The notes under the pieces were generated by a model that saw nothing but the letters and a program-made list of their open reading frames with translations, made no database searches and was not told the origin of the DNA. This document shows positions 1 to 4,962 of a stretch of 7,000 nucleotides of DNA, piece by piece; within the stretch, counting starts at the first letter, position 1, and every line of letters begins with the position of its first letter. The position numbers were made by a program, and so were the translations under genes. The stretch covers positions 1 to 7,000 of the forward strand of contig JAPLZT010000045.1 of NCBI GenBank assembly GCA_026394855.1, in the 5' to 3' direction. Source of the stretch: Candidatus Woesebacteria bacterium. Lineage in GTDB: Bacteria > Patescibacteriota > Microgenomatia > UBA8517.

Positions 1-74
1 ATTACAATATGCCCCGGAATTTTTTTCTTTCCGGTTCCTCTTTCATCTACCGACTGAACTTGATTTTCATCCAT
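1..74 (-). CDS. nusG: Probable NusG, N-terminal fragment (runs off left edge)
   Basis: This minus-strand ORF opens with ATG at 74-72 and stays open for 24 codons to the window edge. The visible peptide begins MDENQVQSVDERG and continues with a lysine-rich stretch. It starts 8 nt after the secE stop. The identity rests mainly on position: secE-nusG is one of the most conserved bacterial gene pairs, and NusG is the transcription elongation factor that links RNA polymerase with Rho or the ribosome. The diagnostic N-terminal core motif (of the type WYVxHTYSG) is not reached, so this protein would carry a charged N-terminal extension of at least 24 residues. No Shine-Dalgarno is visible, and co-transcription with secE is likely. 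A different short gene after secE cannot be excluded. Confidence 0.6.
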   Translation of the reverse strand, partial: MDENQVQSVDERGTGKKKIPGHIV

Positions 75-82
75 AACTTTAG

Positions 83-268
83 TTATTTTACAACAAAGAT
101 AGACAACATTTTAGTGAAGATAAAATCTAAGCCTCCCGAGAAAATTCCGACAATTGCCGAAATTGCCAAAACTATCAAAGTCAACTTAACCACATCCTGC
201 CTTTTGGGCCAGGTAACTTTGGTTCGTTCCAGTTTAACCTCAGAGAAATAACCTAAAATTTTCTTCAC
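83..268 (-). CDS. secE: Preprotein translocase subunit SecE
   Basis: SecE is the small essential subunit of the SecYEG channel in the cytoplasmic membrane. The 61-residue product has the minimal single-TM form: an amphipathic N-terminal helix ending in the family signature around residues 9-23 (EVKLERTKVTWPKRQDV, with the conserved TWP), then one hydrophobic segment at about residues 28-47. This is the usual length for one-TM SecE. The start is GTG at 268-266; no ATG lies in frame upstream, and the nearby TTG is out of frame and stops at once. A promoter (TTGTTT, 17 nt, TACAAT) ends 8 nt before the GTG, so the message may be almost leaderless. The probable nusG follows after 8 nt. Confidence 0.93.
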   Translation of the reverse strand: MKKILGYFSEVKLERTKVTWPKRQDVVKLTLIVLAISAIVGIFSGGLDFIFTKMLSIFVVK

Positions 269-276
269 AAGCCGTT

Positions 277-305
277 ATTGTAGCAATGAAATAAATTAAA
301 AACAA
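277..305 (-). promoter_or_regulatory. Promoter of secE-nusG
   Basis: Read on the minus strand, a -35 box TTGTTT (305-300) is followed by a 17-nt spacer and a -10 box TACAAT (282-277). Only 8 nt (276-269) separate the -10 from the GTG start of secE, so the expected transcription start falls at or next to the start codon. Confidence 0.6.
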
Positions 306-327
306 GACCATTCGGGTTATGAATGGT
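288..327 (-). terminator. Weak intrinsic terminator-like hairpin after rpsU
   Basis: A perfect 7-bp inverted repeat (ACCATTC at 307-313, GAATGGT at 321-327) has a 7-nt loop. On the minus strand it is followed by a T-rich tract (CTTGTTTTTAATTTATTT). It lies between the rpsU stop and the secE start, as expected for an rpsU terminator. The stem is AT-rich and short, and the T-tract overlaps the secE -35 box, so confidence is low. Confidence 0.35.
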
Positions 328-384
328 TCGTGAAAACATCATAAATAAGCCAAGTCTGGGAGTATAATATTTACCCAATAACAC

Positions 385-579
385 TTAATAGTTCCGTTTT
401 TTCTCAAGTTCTATTTGGTGCTTAATCCTATACTTATTTTCCTTTTTTCTTTCGGATGGTTTCTTGTATCTTTCCCTGTCTCTTAACTCCAATAAAAGCC
501 CATCATTAAGAATCCCTTTTTTAAAGCGGTTAATCAGACGGTCATCACTTTCTCCTTTTTGTTTTGTAACTAAAAACAT
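385..579 (-). CDS. rpsU: 30S ribosomal protein bS21
   Basis: bS21 is a small basic protein of the 30S platform near the 3' end of 16S rRNA and acts in mRNA engagement. The 64-residue product shows the family pattern: KQKGESDDRLINRFKKG at residues 6-22 (GES-x-D-x-LI-x-RFKK), the R-x-RE-x-Y-x-KPS-x-RKK region at about 33-46, and a Lys/Arg-rich tail. The length is normal for the family. The start is ATG at 579. No Shine-Dalgarno is well placed: an AAAGGGGGCG run lies about 15 nt upstream, farther than usual. It is the first minus-strand gene, divergent from the 667-906 gene, with secE downstream. Confidence 0.93.
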   Translation of the reverse strand: MFLVTKQKGESDDRLINRFKKGILNDGLLLELRDRERYKKPSERKKENKYRIKHQIELEKKRNY

Positions 580-620
580 AAATAATTTAGATTCGCCCCC
601 TTTCCCGATATAAGTATTTT

Positions 621-648
621 AGCAGGTTTTTGTGTTTCCTGCTTTTTT
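621..648 (+). terminator. Terminator-like hairpin in the rpsU / 667 divergent region
   Basis: AGCAGG (621-626) and CCTGCT (638-643) form a perfect 6-bp stem around an 11-nt T-rich loop, and T residues run from 643 to 648. In the plus direction this has the form of an intrinsic terminator, yet no plus-strand gene lies upstream within the window. On the minus strand the same stem would sit in the upstream or leader region of rpsU. It also overlaps the plus-strand promoter proposed for the 667 gene. Terminator, leader structure or operator are all possible. Confidence 0.35.
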
Positions 649-658
649 CCTGTAAAAT
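630..658 (+). promoter_or_regulatory. Promoter upstream of the 79-residue gene
   Basis: TTGTGT (630-635), a 17-nt spacer and TAAAAT (653-658) form a plausible sigma70-type promoter. The -10 box ends 8 nt before the ATG at 667 and no Shine-Dalgarno lies between, the same arrangement as at secE. The -35 box is weak, and it lies in the loop of the 621-643 inverted repeat. Confidence 0.45.
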
Positions 659-666
659 TACTAGTA

Positions 667-906
667 ATGTCAGAATCAGTTGATAAGTATGCACACACGA
701 CTCAAGTCCAGGGAAAAAATCCTTGGTGGGCCAAATTATTAAGTCGTGAACTCCTTCCAGAATCAACGATCATTTCTTATGATAATGCGGCAGTCAGAGA
801 AGCAGATAGAGTTCCTCCAATACTTAGGCATAAGGGATATGAACCTCCCGTCTTAGAGGGAAAATTTACCACAGATAGAAAAGGCAGAATGCATAGAGTA
901 AGATAA
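667..906 (+). CDS. Hypothetical protein, 79 residues, unrecognised
   Basis: I do not recognise a family. The product is a soluble-looking 79-residue protein without a signal peptide or membrane segment. It has a tryptophan pair at residues 20-21 (NPWWAKLL), a proline-rich stretch (VPPILRHKGYEPPVLEG, about 49-65) and a basic C-terminus (TTDRKGRMHRVR). Support for a real gene comes from the promoter 8 nt before its ATG, the absence of a competing ORF, and its 3-nt spacing to gmd, which suggests co-transcription. It is the first plus-strand gene after the divergent ribosomal region. Function is unknown; the gmd linkage does not by itself imply a role in sugar metabolism. Confidence 0.65.
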   Translation: MSESVDKYAHTTQVQGKNPWWAKLLSRELLPESTIISYDNAAVREADRVPPILRHKGYEPPVLEGKFTTDRKGRMHRVR

Positions 907-909
907 TAT

Positions 910-1917
910 ATGAATAAAAAGACGGCGTTAATTACGGGAGTTACGGGACAGGACGGAAGTTACCTGGCAGAATTTCTTCTTAAAAAAGGCTATAAGGTGG
1001 CCGGACTTGTAAGGCAGACTTCCAATTTGGCATATGCCAATATTTCCCATATACAGCACGATTTGGATTTGATTCAGGCAGATCTTTTGGATCCGGTTTG
1101 TCTAAGGGAAGCAATTCAAAAAGTTAAACCCAATGAAGTTTATAATTTAGCTTCTCAATCGCATCCTTCAGAATCCTTTAGACAGCCTATTCATACGGCA
1201 GAAATTACCGGAATTGGAGCCCATAGGGTTCTCGATGCAACTTATGATGTAAATCCCAAAACCAAATTCTATCAGGCTTCTTCTTCCGAAATGTACGGTT
1301 GGGTAAGGGAAATTCCTCAAAACGAAGACACTCCTTTTAATCCTGCCAACCCCTATGCTGCAGCCAAACTGTATGCACATTCAATTACAAGAATTTATAG
1401 GGCAAGTTATGATATGTTTGCCTGTTGTGGAATACTTTTTAATCATGAATCTCCCAGGCGGCATTTGGGGTTTGTAACTCAAAAAGTAACCTATGCCGCA
1501 GCATGTGCAAAACTTGGAGTTAAAAATTCCGAACACTTAAATGAAGAAGGAGAACCGATTGTGAAGGGAGGGAAAGTTGCCCTTGGAAACTTACAGGCTA
1601 AACGTGATTGGGGGTTTGCCGGGGATTATGTTGAAGCAATGTACTTAATGATGCAGCTTGAAAAGCCTGATGATTTTGTCATTGCAACAGGGGAAACCCA
1701 TACCATAGAAGAACTTTGTAAGGAAGCGTTTGATTACATCGGACTTAATTGGAAAGATCATGTTGTAGTTGATAAAAGGTTTGTAAGACCAACAGAAACA
1801 GGTCCTTTGGTTGGGGATGCCTCTAAAGCAAAGAAGATTTTGGGCTGGACCCCAAAAACGACATTTAGGCAGCTTGTCGCCCTCATGGTTGATGCACATC
1901 TTGCAAGACTAAAATGA
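910..1917 (+). CDS. gmd: GDP-mannose 4,6-dehydratase
   Basis: Gmd is a cytosolic extended short-chain dehydrogenase that converts GDP-D-mannose to GDP-4-dehydro-6-deoxy-D-mannose, the entry to GDP-fucose, GDP-rhamnose and related deoxysugars for surface glycans. The 335-residue product has the nucleotide-binding motif GVTGQDG (10-16) and the conserved NLASQSH (79-85). The SSSEMYG stretch (124-130) holds the catalytic Ser/Thr and Glu127, and YAAAK holds Tyr149 and Lys153. ILFNHESPRR (175-184), LGNLQAKRDWG (225-235) and FVIATGETH (256-264) are typical of Gmd rather than other NDP-sugar dehydratases. It is slightly shorter than most Gmd proteins but has about 15 extra residues near 205-222, between KLGV and the LGNL motif. 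No GDP-fucose synthase or rhamnose-forming reductase gene is in the window, so the final sugar is unknown. The TGA stop overlaps the next ATG. Confidence 0.93.
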   Translation: MNKKTALITGVTGQDGSYLAEFLLKKGYKVAGLVRQTSNLAYANISHIQHDLDLIQADLLDPVCLREAIQKVKPNEVYNLASQSHPSESFRQPIHTAEITGIGAHRVLDATYDVNPKTKFYQASSSEMYGWVREIPQNEDTPFNPANPYAAAKLYAHSITRIYRASYDMFACCGILFNHESPRRHLGFVTQKVTYAAACAKLGVKNSEHLNEEGEPIVKGGKVALGNLQAKRDWGFAGDYVEAMYLMMQLEKPDDFVIATGETHTIEELCKEAFDYIGLNWKDHVVVDKRFVRPTETGPLVGDASKAKKILGWTPKTTFRQLVALMVDAHLARLK

Positions 1918-2120
1918 CATATCTTTGGGACTACGACGAAAAGGAGCTTAAGAAAACCGAACAGGGGAGAATGTTTATCTTGGAGAGAATGTTAAATTAC
2001 GGGCCGGGTGAAAAAAAGATTAATCTATCCGATGTCAAAAAATATTGGGACAAACTTAATTTATTTCCAAATAATAAGCGCTTAATGGAACTGCTCATAT
2101 GGGGAAAGGTTCGATCTTAA
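1914..2120 (+). CDS. DUF6922-like putative antitoxin of an AbiEii-type pair
   Basis: This 68-residue protein has the pattern I associate with DUF6922: an N-terminal LWDYDEKEL, then MFILERMLNYGPGEK (20-34), and a C-terminal helix ending LMELLIWGK (57-65). Such proteins are commonly encoded immediately upstream of AbiEii/AbiGii-type nucleotidyltransferase toxins and are presumed to be the antitoxin. The same arrangement is seen here, with a 22-bp overlap into the next gene. Its ATG overlaps the gmd stop (ATGA at 1914-1917), and no Shine-Dalgarno is visible, so translation is probably coupled to gmd. The family match is by eye; a direct antitoxin role is inferred from context. Confidence 0.7.
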   Translation: MTYLWDYDEKELKKTEQGRMFILERMLNYGPGEKKINLSDVKKYWDKLNLFPNNKRLMELLIWGKVRS

Positions 2121-2779
2121 CGGAAAAACAAAAGGCAATTTTGGGGGAGTTTAAAAAAGACGATCGGTTGTCGTCTTTGTTTTATTTTACAGGCGGTACG
2201 GCCTTAAGCGAGTTTTATCTTAAGCACAGGGAAAGCGCTGATCTGGATTTTTTTTCGAACGTTACTTTTGATCCCCAGATTTTGCTTGAAACGGTTAATT
2301 CTTGGTCTATAAAATATGATTTTACGGCAAAACCGGCCTTTAATGATCCTGTCCATGTGTTTTTCTTAAGTTATAAGGACGGCGATAGTTTAAAAATTGA
2401 TTTTTCCAGATATCCCTATCGGCAGATAGAAGCACCAAAAAATTTTGAGGGCTTAAGAGTTGACAGTCTTTATGATATCGCGGCGAATAAACTTTTGACC
2501 GTGAACCAAAGAACCGAAGTCAAGGACTTTGTTGATCTTTATTATCTTATGAAGGAGTTTAATTTTTGGCAGTTAAAAGACGGAGTACTTGCAAAATTTA
2601 ACATGGAAATGGACCCGTTTTTGACGGCTGTAGACTTTATGAAAGTAGAGGGATTTCAGACAATGCCGAAAATGTTCAGGAAATTGTCTCTCACAACGCT
2701 AAAAAAGTTTTTTAAGGCGCAGGCTAAGAAATTGGGGGCGGAAATGCTAAATAGCGGGGAGTGCGGAAGGCGAAGCTGA
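2099..2779 (+). CDS. Nucleotidyltransferase, AbiEii/AbiGii toxin family
   Basis: AbiEii-type toxins are minimal nucleotidyltransferases that block growth by modifying essential RNAs such as tRNAs; some act in phage abortive infection. The 226-residue product has the fold's signatures in order: FTGGTALSEFYLKHRESADLDFFS (30-53) gives the Gly-Gly loop at 32-33, the conserved His43-Arg44 and the two metal-binding Asp at 48 and 50. KIDFSRYPY (99-107) supplies the third Asp (101). VNQRTEVKDFVDLYYL (135-150) gives the R-x-x-x-KDF-x-D signature. All expected catalytic residues are present, so it looks active. The start at 2099 overlaps the upstream DUF6922-like gene. The last codons overlap the convergent membrane-protein gene, and the C-terminal ECGRRS tail looks like read-through into it. 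The exact RNA target cannot be inferred. Confidence 0.85.
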   Translation: MGKGSILTEKQKAILGEFKKDDRLSSLFYFTGGTALSEFYLKHRESADLDFFSNVTFDPQILLETVNSWSIKYDFTAKPAFNDPVHVFFLSYKDGDSLKIDFSRYPYRQIEAPKNFEGLRVDSLYDIAANKLLTVNQRTEVKDFVDLYYLMKEFNFWQLKDGVLAKFNMEMDPFLTAVDFMKVEGFQTMPKMFRKLSLTTLKKFFKAQAKKLGAEMLNSGECGRRS

Positions 2780-3001
2780 AGGAGGAATTGTCGCTGGCGC
2801 AGTTGCCTCGGGTGTTGATGTTATTTCTACTTGTGGAGTTGGAGAGGATATTGGAACTTCTTTTTTGCCCTTACCAAAGTAGAAAGCTCCAAAGGCAACT
2901 AAGGCAAGAAGAATTAAAAGAAGGAAAAGTGAAGTCCAGTTAAGACCGGGTTCGGATCCTTCTTTCTTTGGTACGAATGTCTCCGTGTCGTTTTCTTCCA
3001 T
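2747..3001 (-). CDS. Small single-pass membrane protein with Pro/Ser/Thr-rich tail
   Basis: The 84-residue product has a hydrophilic acidic N-terminus (1-20), one strong hydrophobic segment at about 22-43 (NWTSLFLLLI onward, ending AFGAFYFG), a GKGKK basic stop, then a low-complexity Pro/Ser/Thr/Ala tail (50-84). By the positive-inside rule the KGKK flank suggests the tail might stay inside. The short acidic N-terminus makes topology uncertain, although tails of this type are often extracytoplasmic linkers. No family is recognised. The strongest evidence for a real gene is the promoter in front of it: TTGACA, 18 nt, TAATAT, then 7 nt to the ATG. Its 3' end overlaps the AbiEii-like gene tail to tail by 33 bp. 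It is divergent from the BrnT/BrnA pair and may share its control region. Confidence 0.75.
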   Translation of the reverse strand: MEENDTETFVPKKEGSEPGLNWTSLFLLLILLALVAFGAFYFGKGKKEVPISSPTPQVEITSTPEATAPATIPPSASPSALPAI

Positions 3002-3008
3002 TAGCCAG

Positions 3009-3038
3009 ATATTAGCTCTCGGAGTATGTATTTGTCAA
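3009..3038 (-). promoter_or_regulatory. Promoter of the small membrane protein gene
   Basis: On the minus strand a perfect TTGACA (3038-3033), an 18-nt spacer and TAATAT (3014-3009) precede the ATG at 3001 by only 7 nt, with no Shine-Dalgarno. This is among the strongest promoter matches in the window and predicts a leaderless or near-leaderless mRNA. Confidence 0.75.
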
Positions 3039-3062
3039 GAAACTCGAGAGGTCTTGACAAAT
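3030..3062. repeat. 11-bp perfect inverted repeat across divergent -35 boxes (candidate operator)
   Basis: ATTTGTCAAGA (3030-3040) and TCTTGACAAAT (3052-3062) are exact reverse complements separated by 11 nt. Each arm contains one of the two divergent TTGACA boxes plus five further matching bases. A second inverted pair, CTCTCG (3016-3021) and CGAGAG (3045-3050), is interleaved with it. BrnT/BrnA-type pairs repress their own promoter through the ribbon-helix-helix antitoxin, so this is a natural operator candidate. Part of the symmetry is explained simply by two back-to-back -35 boxes. Confidence 0.55.
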
Positions 3063-3082
3063 GTATGACATCGTAGTACGTT
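3054..3082 (+). promoter_or_regulatory. Promoter of the BrnT/BrnA pair
   Basis: A perfect TTGACA (3054-3059) is followed after 17 nt by TACGTT (3077-3082), a poor -10 box, and then after 5 nt by the GTG start at 3088. Other -10 placements (TTAAAT at 3081-3086) give a spacing of 21 nt, too long. The -35 is convincing; the -10 is uncertain. Confidence 0.5.
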
Positions 3083-3087
3083 AAATT

Positions 3088-3354
3088 GTGGTTACGATTA
3101 AGGGGTTGATTTGGAATAAGGTTAATAGGGAACACATTAAGAGACATAGTGTTAAAGAAAGCGAGGTAGAAGAGATTTGCCAAGGAGAATATGAAAATCA
3201 ACCAACTTATGGAAATAGACTAATGATTTTTGGGAAGACCAAAAAGGGAAGGAAATTAACGATAGTTTTAATAGAAAAAGAAGATAGCAACTATTTAGTA
3301 ATTACGGCTCGAGATATGAGCAAAAAAGAAAGGAGGTATTTTTTAAATGATTAA
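3088..3354 (+). CDS. brnT: BrnT family toxin of a type II toxin-antitoxin pair
   Basis: BrnT toxins are small RelE-fold ribonucleases that stop translation. The 88-residue product follows the family layout: an N-terminal LIWNKVNREHIKRHSV (7-22) with the conserved W, N and KH/RH, an acidic helix (KESEVEEICQGEY), then RLMIFGKTKKGRKLTIV (44-60) with the conserved GR, and a C-terminal VITARDMSKKERRYF (71-85) matching the family's SAR-x-x-x-KKERR-x-Y ending. Length is typical. The start is GTG at 3088; both ATGs just upstream lead to early stops. It is the first gene of the pair, overlaps the antitoxin by 8 bp, and is divergent from the membrane-protein gene. A closely related RelE-like family is possible, but the order toxin then CopG antitoxin fits BrnT/BrnA. 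Confidence 0.85.
   Translation: MVTIKGLIWNKVNREHIKRHSVKESEVEEICQGEYENQPTYGNRLMIFGKTKKGRKLTIVLIEKEDSNYLVITARDMSKKERRYFLND
3331..3337 (+). promoter_or_regulatory. Strong Shine-Dalgarno of the brnA-like antitoxin gene
   Basis: AGGAGGT sits 9 nt before the ATG at 3347, inside the 3' end of the toxin gene. It is the only consensus Shine-Dalgarno I see in front of a gene in this window. It fixes the antitoxin start and would favour antitoxin synthesis over the toxin, whose GTG start has no such site. Confidence 0.8.
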
Positions 3355-3625
3355 AAACAAAATTCCTAATTTTAAAAACTTAGAAGAAGAAGCAAACTTT
3401 TGGGATACACATGACGCTACAGACTTTTTAACTGATATGAAGCTAACTGATGTGAAGTTTGCTCCAAGGCAAAAAAAGGAAGACACTATAACGATCAGAG
3501 TTGAACCTAGAGTTAAAAAAAGTTTGGAAACTCTTTCCACCACCTACGGTGTAAACATATCAACTCTTTCGAGGATGTGGATTATGGAGAAGCTTCTTCA
3601 ACAAAAAGGTACTTTCGCTTCTTGA
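3347..3625 (+). CDS. brnA: CopG/BrnA-type ribbon-helix-helix antitoxin
   Basis: The 92-residue product neutralises the preceding BrnT-like toxin and should bind its own promoter as a dimer. The N-terminal part carries the family signature IPNFKNLEEEANFWDTHDATDFL (6-28), typical of the CopG-type antitoxins paired with BrnT; this half is expected to wrap the toxin. The C-terminal half is a ribbon-helix-helix DNA-binding domain: strand TITIRVEP (47-54), helix 1 at about 54-67, a turn at YGVN (67-70) and helix 2 at about 71-85 (STLSRMWIMEKLL). Length is normal. The start is fixed by AGGAGGT 9 nt upstream and overlaps the toxin gene as ATGATTAA. The 3030-3062 inverted repeat is a candidate binding site. 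Confidence 0.85.
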   Translation: MIKNKIPNFKNLEEEANFWDTHDATDFLTDMKLTDVKFAPRQKKEDTITIRVEPRVKKSLETLSTTYGVNISTLSRMWIMEKLLQQKGTFAS

Positions 3626-3654
3626 ATTGGAGTGAAGTTAAGTCTACTTCTTCT

Positions 3655-3682
3655 TTGTCAAATCCAGAAAATATGGCAAAAT
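3655..3682 (+). promoter_or_regulatory. Promoter of the MFS transporter gene
   Basis: TTGTCA (3655-3660, five of six matches to the consensus), a 16-nt spacer and CAAAAT (3677-3682, four of six) precede the ATG at 3690 by 7 nt. No Shine-Dalgarno is present. The arrangement matches the other short-leader promoters of the window. Confidence 0.55.
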
Positions 3683-3689
3683 AATATTA

Positions 3690-4937
3690 ATGAAGCATAT
3701 CACCAATTTTTTTAAGAGTAATCCCGTTTGGTACAAAGTAATCCTTTTTTCATCTACCTTATTTTTCCTTCAAATTGCCGATGCAATTATCAGCTATTGG
3801 GCCCCCAACGAAATTGAAAGAAATTTTGCCAGTCCCGCCGCCATGGGTTTTATCATCGGTTTCCAATCTGTGGTGGGGTTTATAGCCGATTTATTTTTTC
3901 CTCATATCTTCAAAAAAACCAAATCAAGAATATTAATTTTCTGGGGAACTTTAGTAATTCTGACAACATCGCTTTTTTTGGTTGGGGCTTCCGCCAAACC
4001 TTTTGTTGCCATATTTCTGGCAACTATGTTTTTCTGGGGAATTTACTATGAACTAATTACCTTTGCCCGATTCCAGTTTGTAGGAAGTGTTGTTCCTGCC
4101 AATATGCGCACAGGTTCATGGGGCATAATGGGTACATTTACGAATCTAGCCTACTTTCTGGGTCCTTTGATTGCGGTAGAAATTCTATATGTTAAAAGCA
4201 ATCTTTTTGTTGAAGGTGTAATCGGAGTATTTTTATTTATTGCTTTTCTTTTGGTCATTTTTTCCAAAAAAGCCCATGATGCTCCGGCTCAAATTAGTTT
4301 TAAAGAAGTTAATCCCTTAAAGGAGTTAACTCATTGGTTTACACTTTATAAGTGTGTTTGGCCGGCAATTGTTTTAAGTCTCTTAATGGGTTTTATAGAT
4401 TCAACTTTTTGGACAATTGGAGCTATATGGACGGAAAAACTTTCAACCCAGGGAGGATCTTGGGGAATGTTTTTTCTTCCCATGTATCAGGTTCCGGCAC
4501 TTTTTGTAGGATTTTTATTGGCTAAATGGGGGATACATAAAGGCAAGAAAATTTTAACCGAAAAACTGCTTATTTTAGCCGGCGTATTTTTAATTGGACT
4601 TGCTTTTGCAAAAACCGTTGGACTGCAGCTTGGCATGGTATTTTTTGCGTCCCTGTCAATTTCTGTTGCCTACCCCTTATTGGATGGAGTTTATTCGGAT
4701 ATTGTTTCACGCATGGGTAAAGAAAAGAACCATTTAATAGGTTTAACCAGCTCAACTATTAATATTTCATATATTGTCTGGCCTCCTATCGCAGGACTTA
4801 TTTGTTCCAAGATTGGCGAGATGGGTACGTTTGGAATATTGGGGGCACTTGTAGTTGCGGTATCTTTTGTACTTCTTTTTATAACCCCCAAAAAGCTAAG
4901 GCTTCCCCAAGGTGAAATTCAAACATGGAAAGATTAG
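3690..4937 (+). CDS. Major facilitator superfamily transporter, 12 TM
   Basis: The 415-residue protein has about twelve hydrophobic segments, at roughly 15-37, 47-70, 80-100, 104-130, 145-167, 172-192, 222-247, 256-280, 291-308, 311-333, 348-371 and 377-400. A hydrophilic central loop (193-220) separates the two six-helix halves, the layout of MFS secondary transporters in the cytoplasmic membrane. The loop after helix 2 (GFIADLFFPHIFKKTKSR, 63-80) is a degenerate version of MFS motif A, with Gly, Asp and a basic end but extra residues. The substrate cannot be read from sequence. It has its own promoter and ends 25 nt before the ATP-grasp gene, so export of a product made by that enzyme is possible. 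Confidence is high for the superfamily and low for any role. Confidence 0.88.
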   Translation: MKHITNFFKSNPVWYKVILFSSTLFFLQIADAIISYWAPNEIERNFASPAAMGFIIGFQSVVGFIADLFFPHIFKKTKSRILIFWGTLVILTTSLFLVGASAKPFVAIFLATMFFWGIYYELITFARFQFVGSVVPANMRTGSWGIMGTFTNLAYFLGPLIAVEILYVKSNLFVEGVIGVFLFIAFLLVIFSKKAHDAPAQISFKEVNPLKELTHWFTLYKCVWPAIVLSLLMGFIDSTFWTIGAIWTEKLSTQGGSWGMFFLPMYQVPALFVGFLLAKWGIHKGKKILTEKLLILAGVFLIGLAFAKTVGLQLGMVFFASLSISVAYPLLDGVYSDIVSRMGKEKNHLIGLTSSTINISYIVWPPIAGLICSKIGEMGTFGILGALVVAVSFVLLFITPKKLRLPQGEIQTWKD

Positions 4938-4940
4938 GTA

Positions 4941-4955
4941 TGCTATCATTAAAAT
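4941..4955 (+). promoter_or_regulatory. Possible promoter of the ATP-grasp gene
   Basis: Two overlapping -10 candidates lie in the 25-nt gap after the MFS gene. One is an extended -10 TGCTATCAT (4941-4949), which ends 13 nt before the ATG. The other is TAAAAT (4950-4955), which ends 7 nt before it. No good -35 box is seen. The gene may simply be read through from the MFS promoter; no Shine-Dalgarno is visible either. Confidence 0.35.
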
Positions 4956-4962
4956 AATTTAG

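Noticed and set aside
9..251. Plus-strand ORF of 80 codons
   Set aside because: It is antisense to secE and the start of probable nusG, both supported by family motifs or gene order, and it has no recognisable domain.
269..384. A tRNA gene between rpsU and secE, a frequent neighbour of secE in bacteria
   Set aside because: No cloverleaf, T-loop GGTTCGAATCC-like sequence or CCA end is present; the stretch is AT-rich with one 7-bp hairpin and a promoter.
2761..2943. Plus-strand ORF of 60 codons after the AbiEii-like gene
   Set aside because: It is the complement of the membrane-protein gene, which has a near-consensus promoter and a clear TM segment; the plus-strand reading has neither.
3001..3201. 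Minus-strand ORF of 66 codons
   Set aside because: It covers the divergent promoter region and is antisense to the BrnT-like gene, whose motifs are clear.
3343..3543. Minus-strand ORF of 66 codons with hydrophobic stretches
   Set aside because: It is antisense to the CopG/BrnA antitoxin; the hydrophobicity is a by-product of Lys/Glu-rich codons on the other strand.
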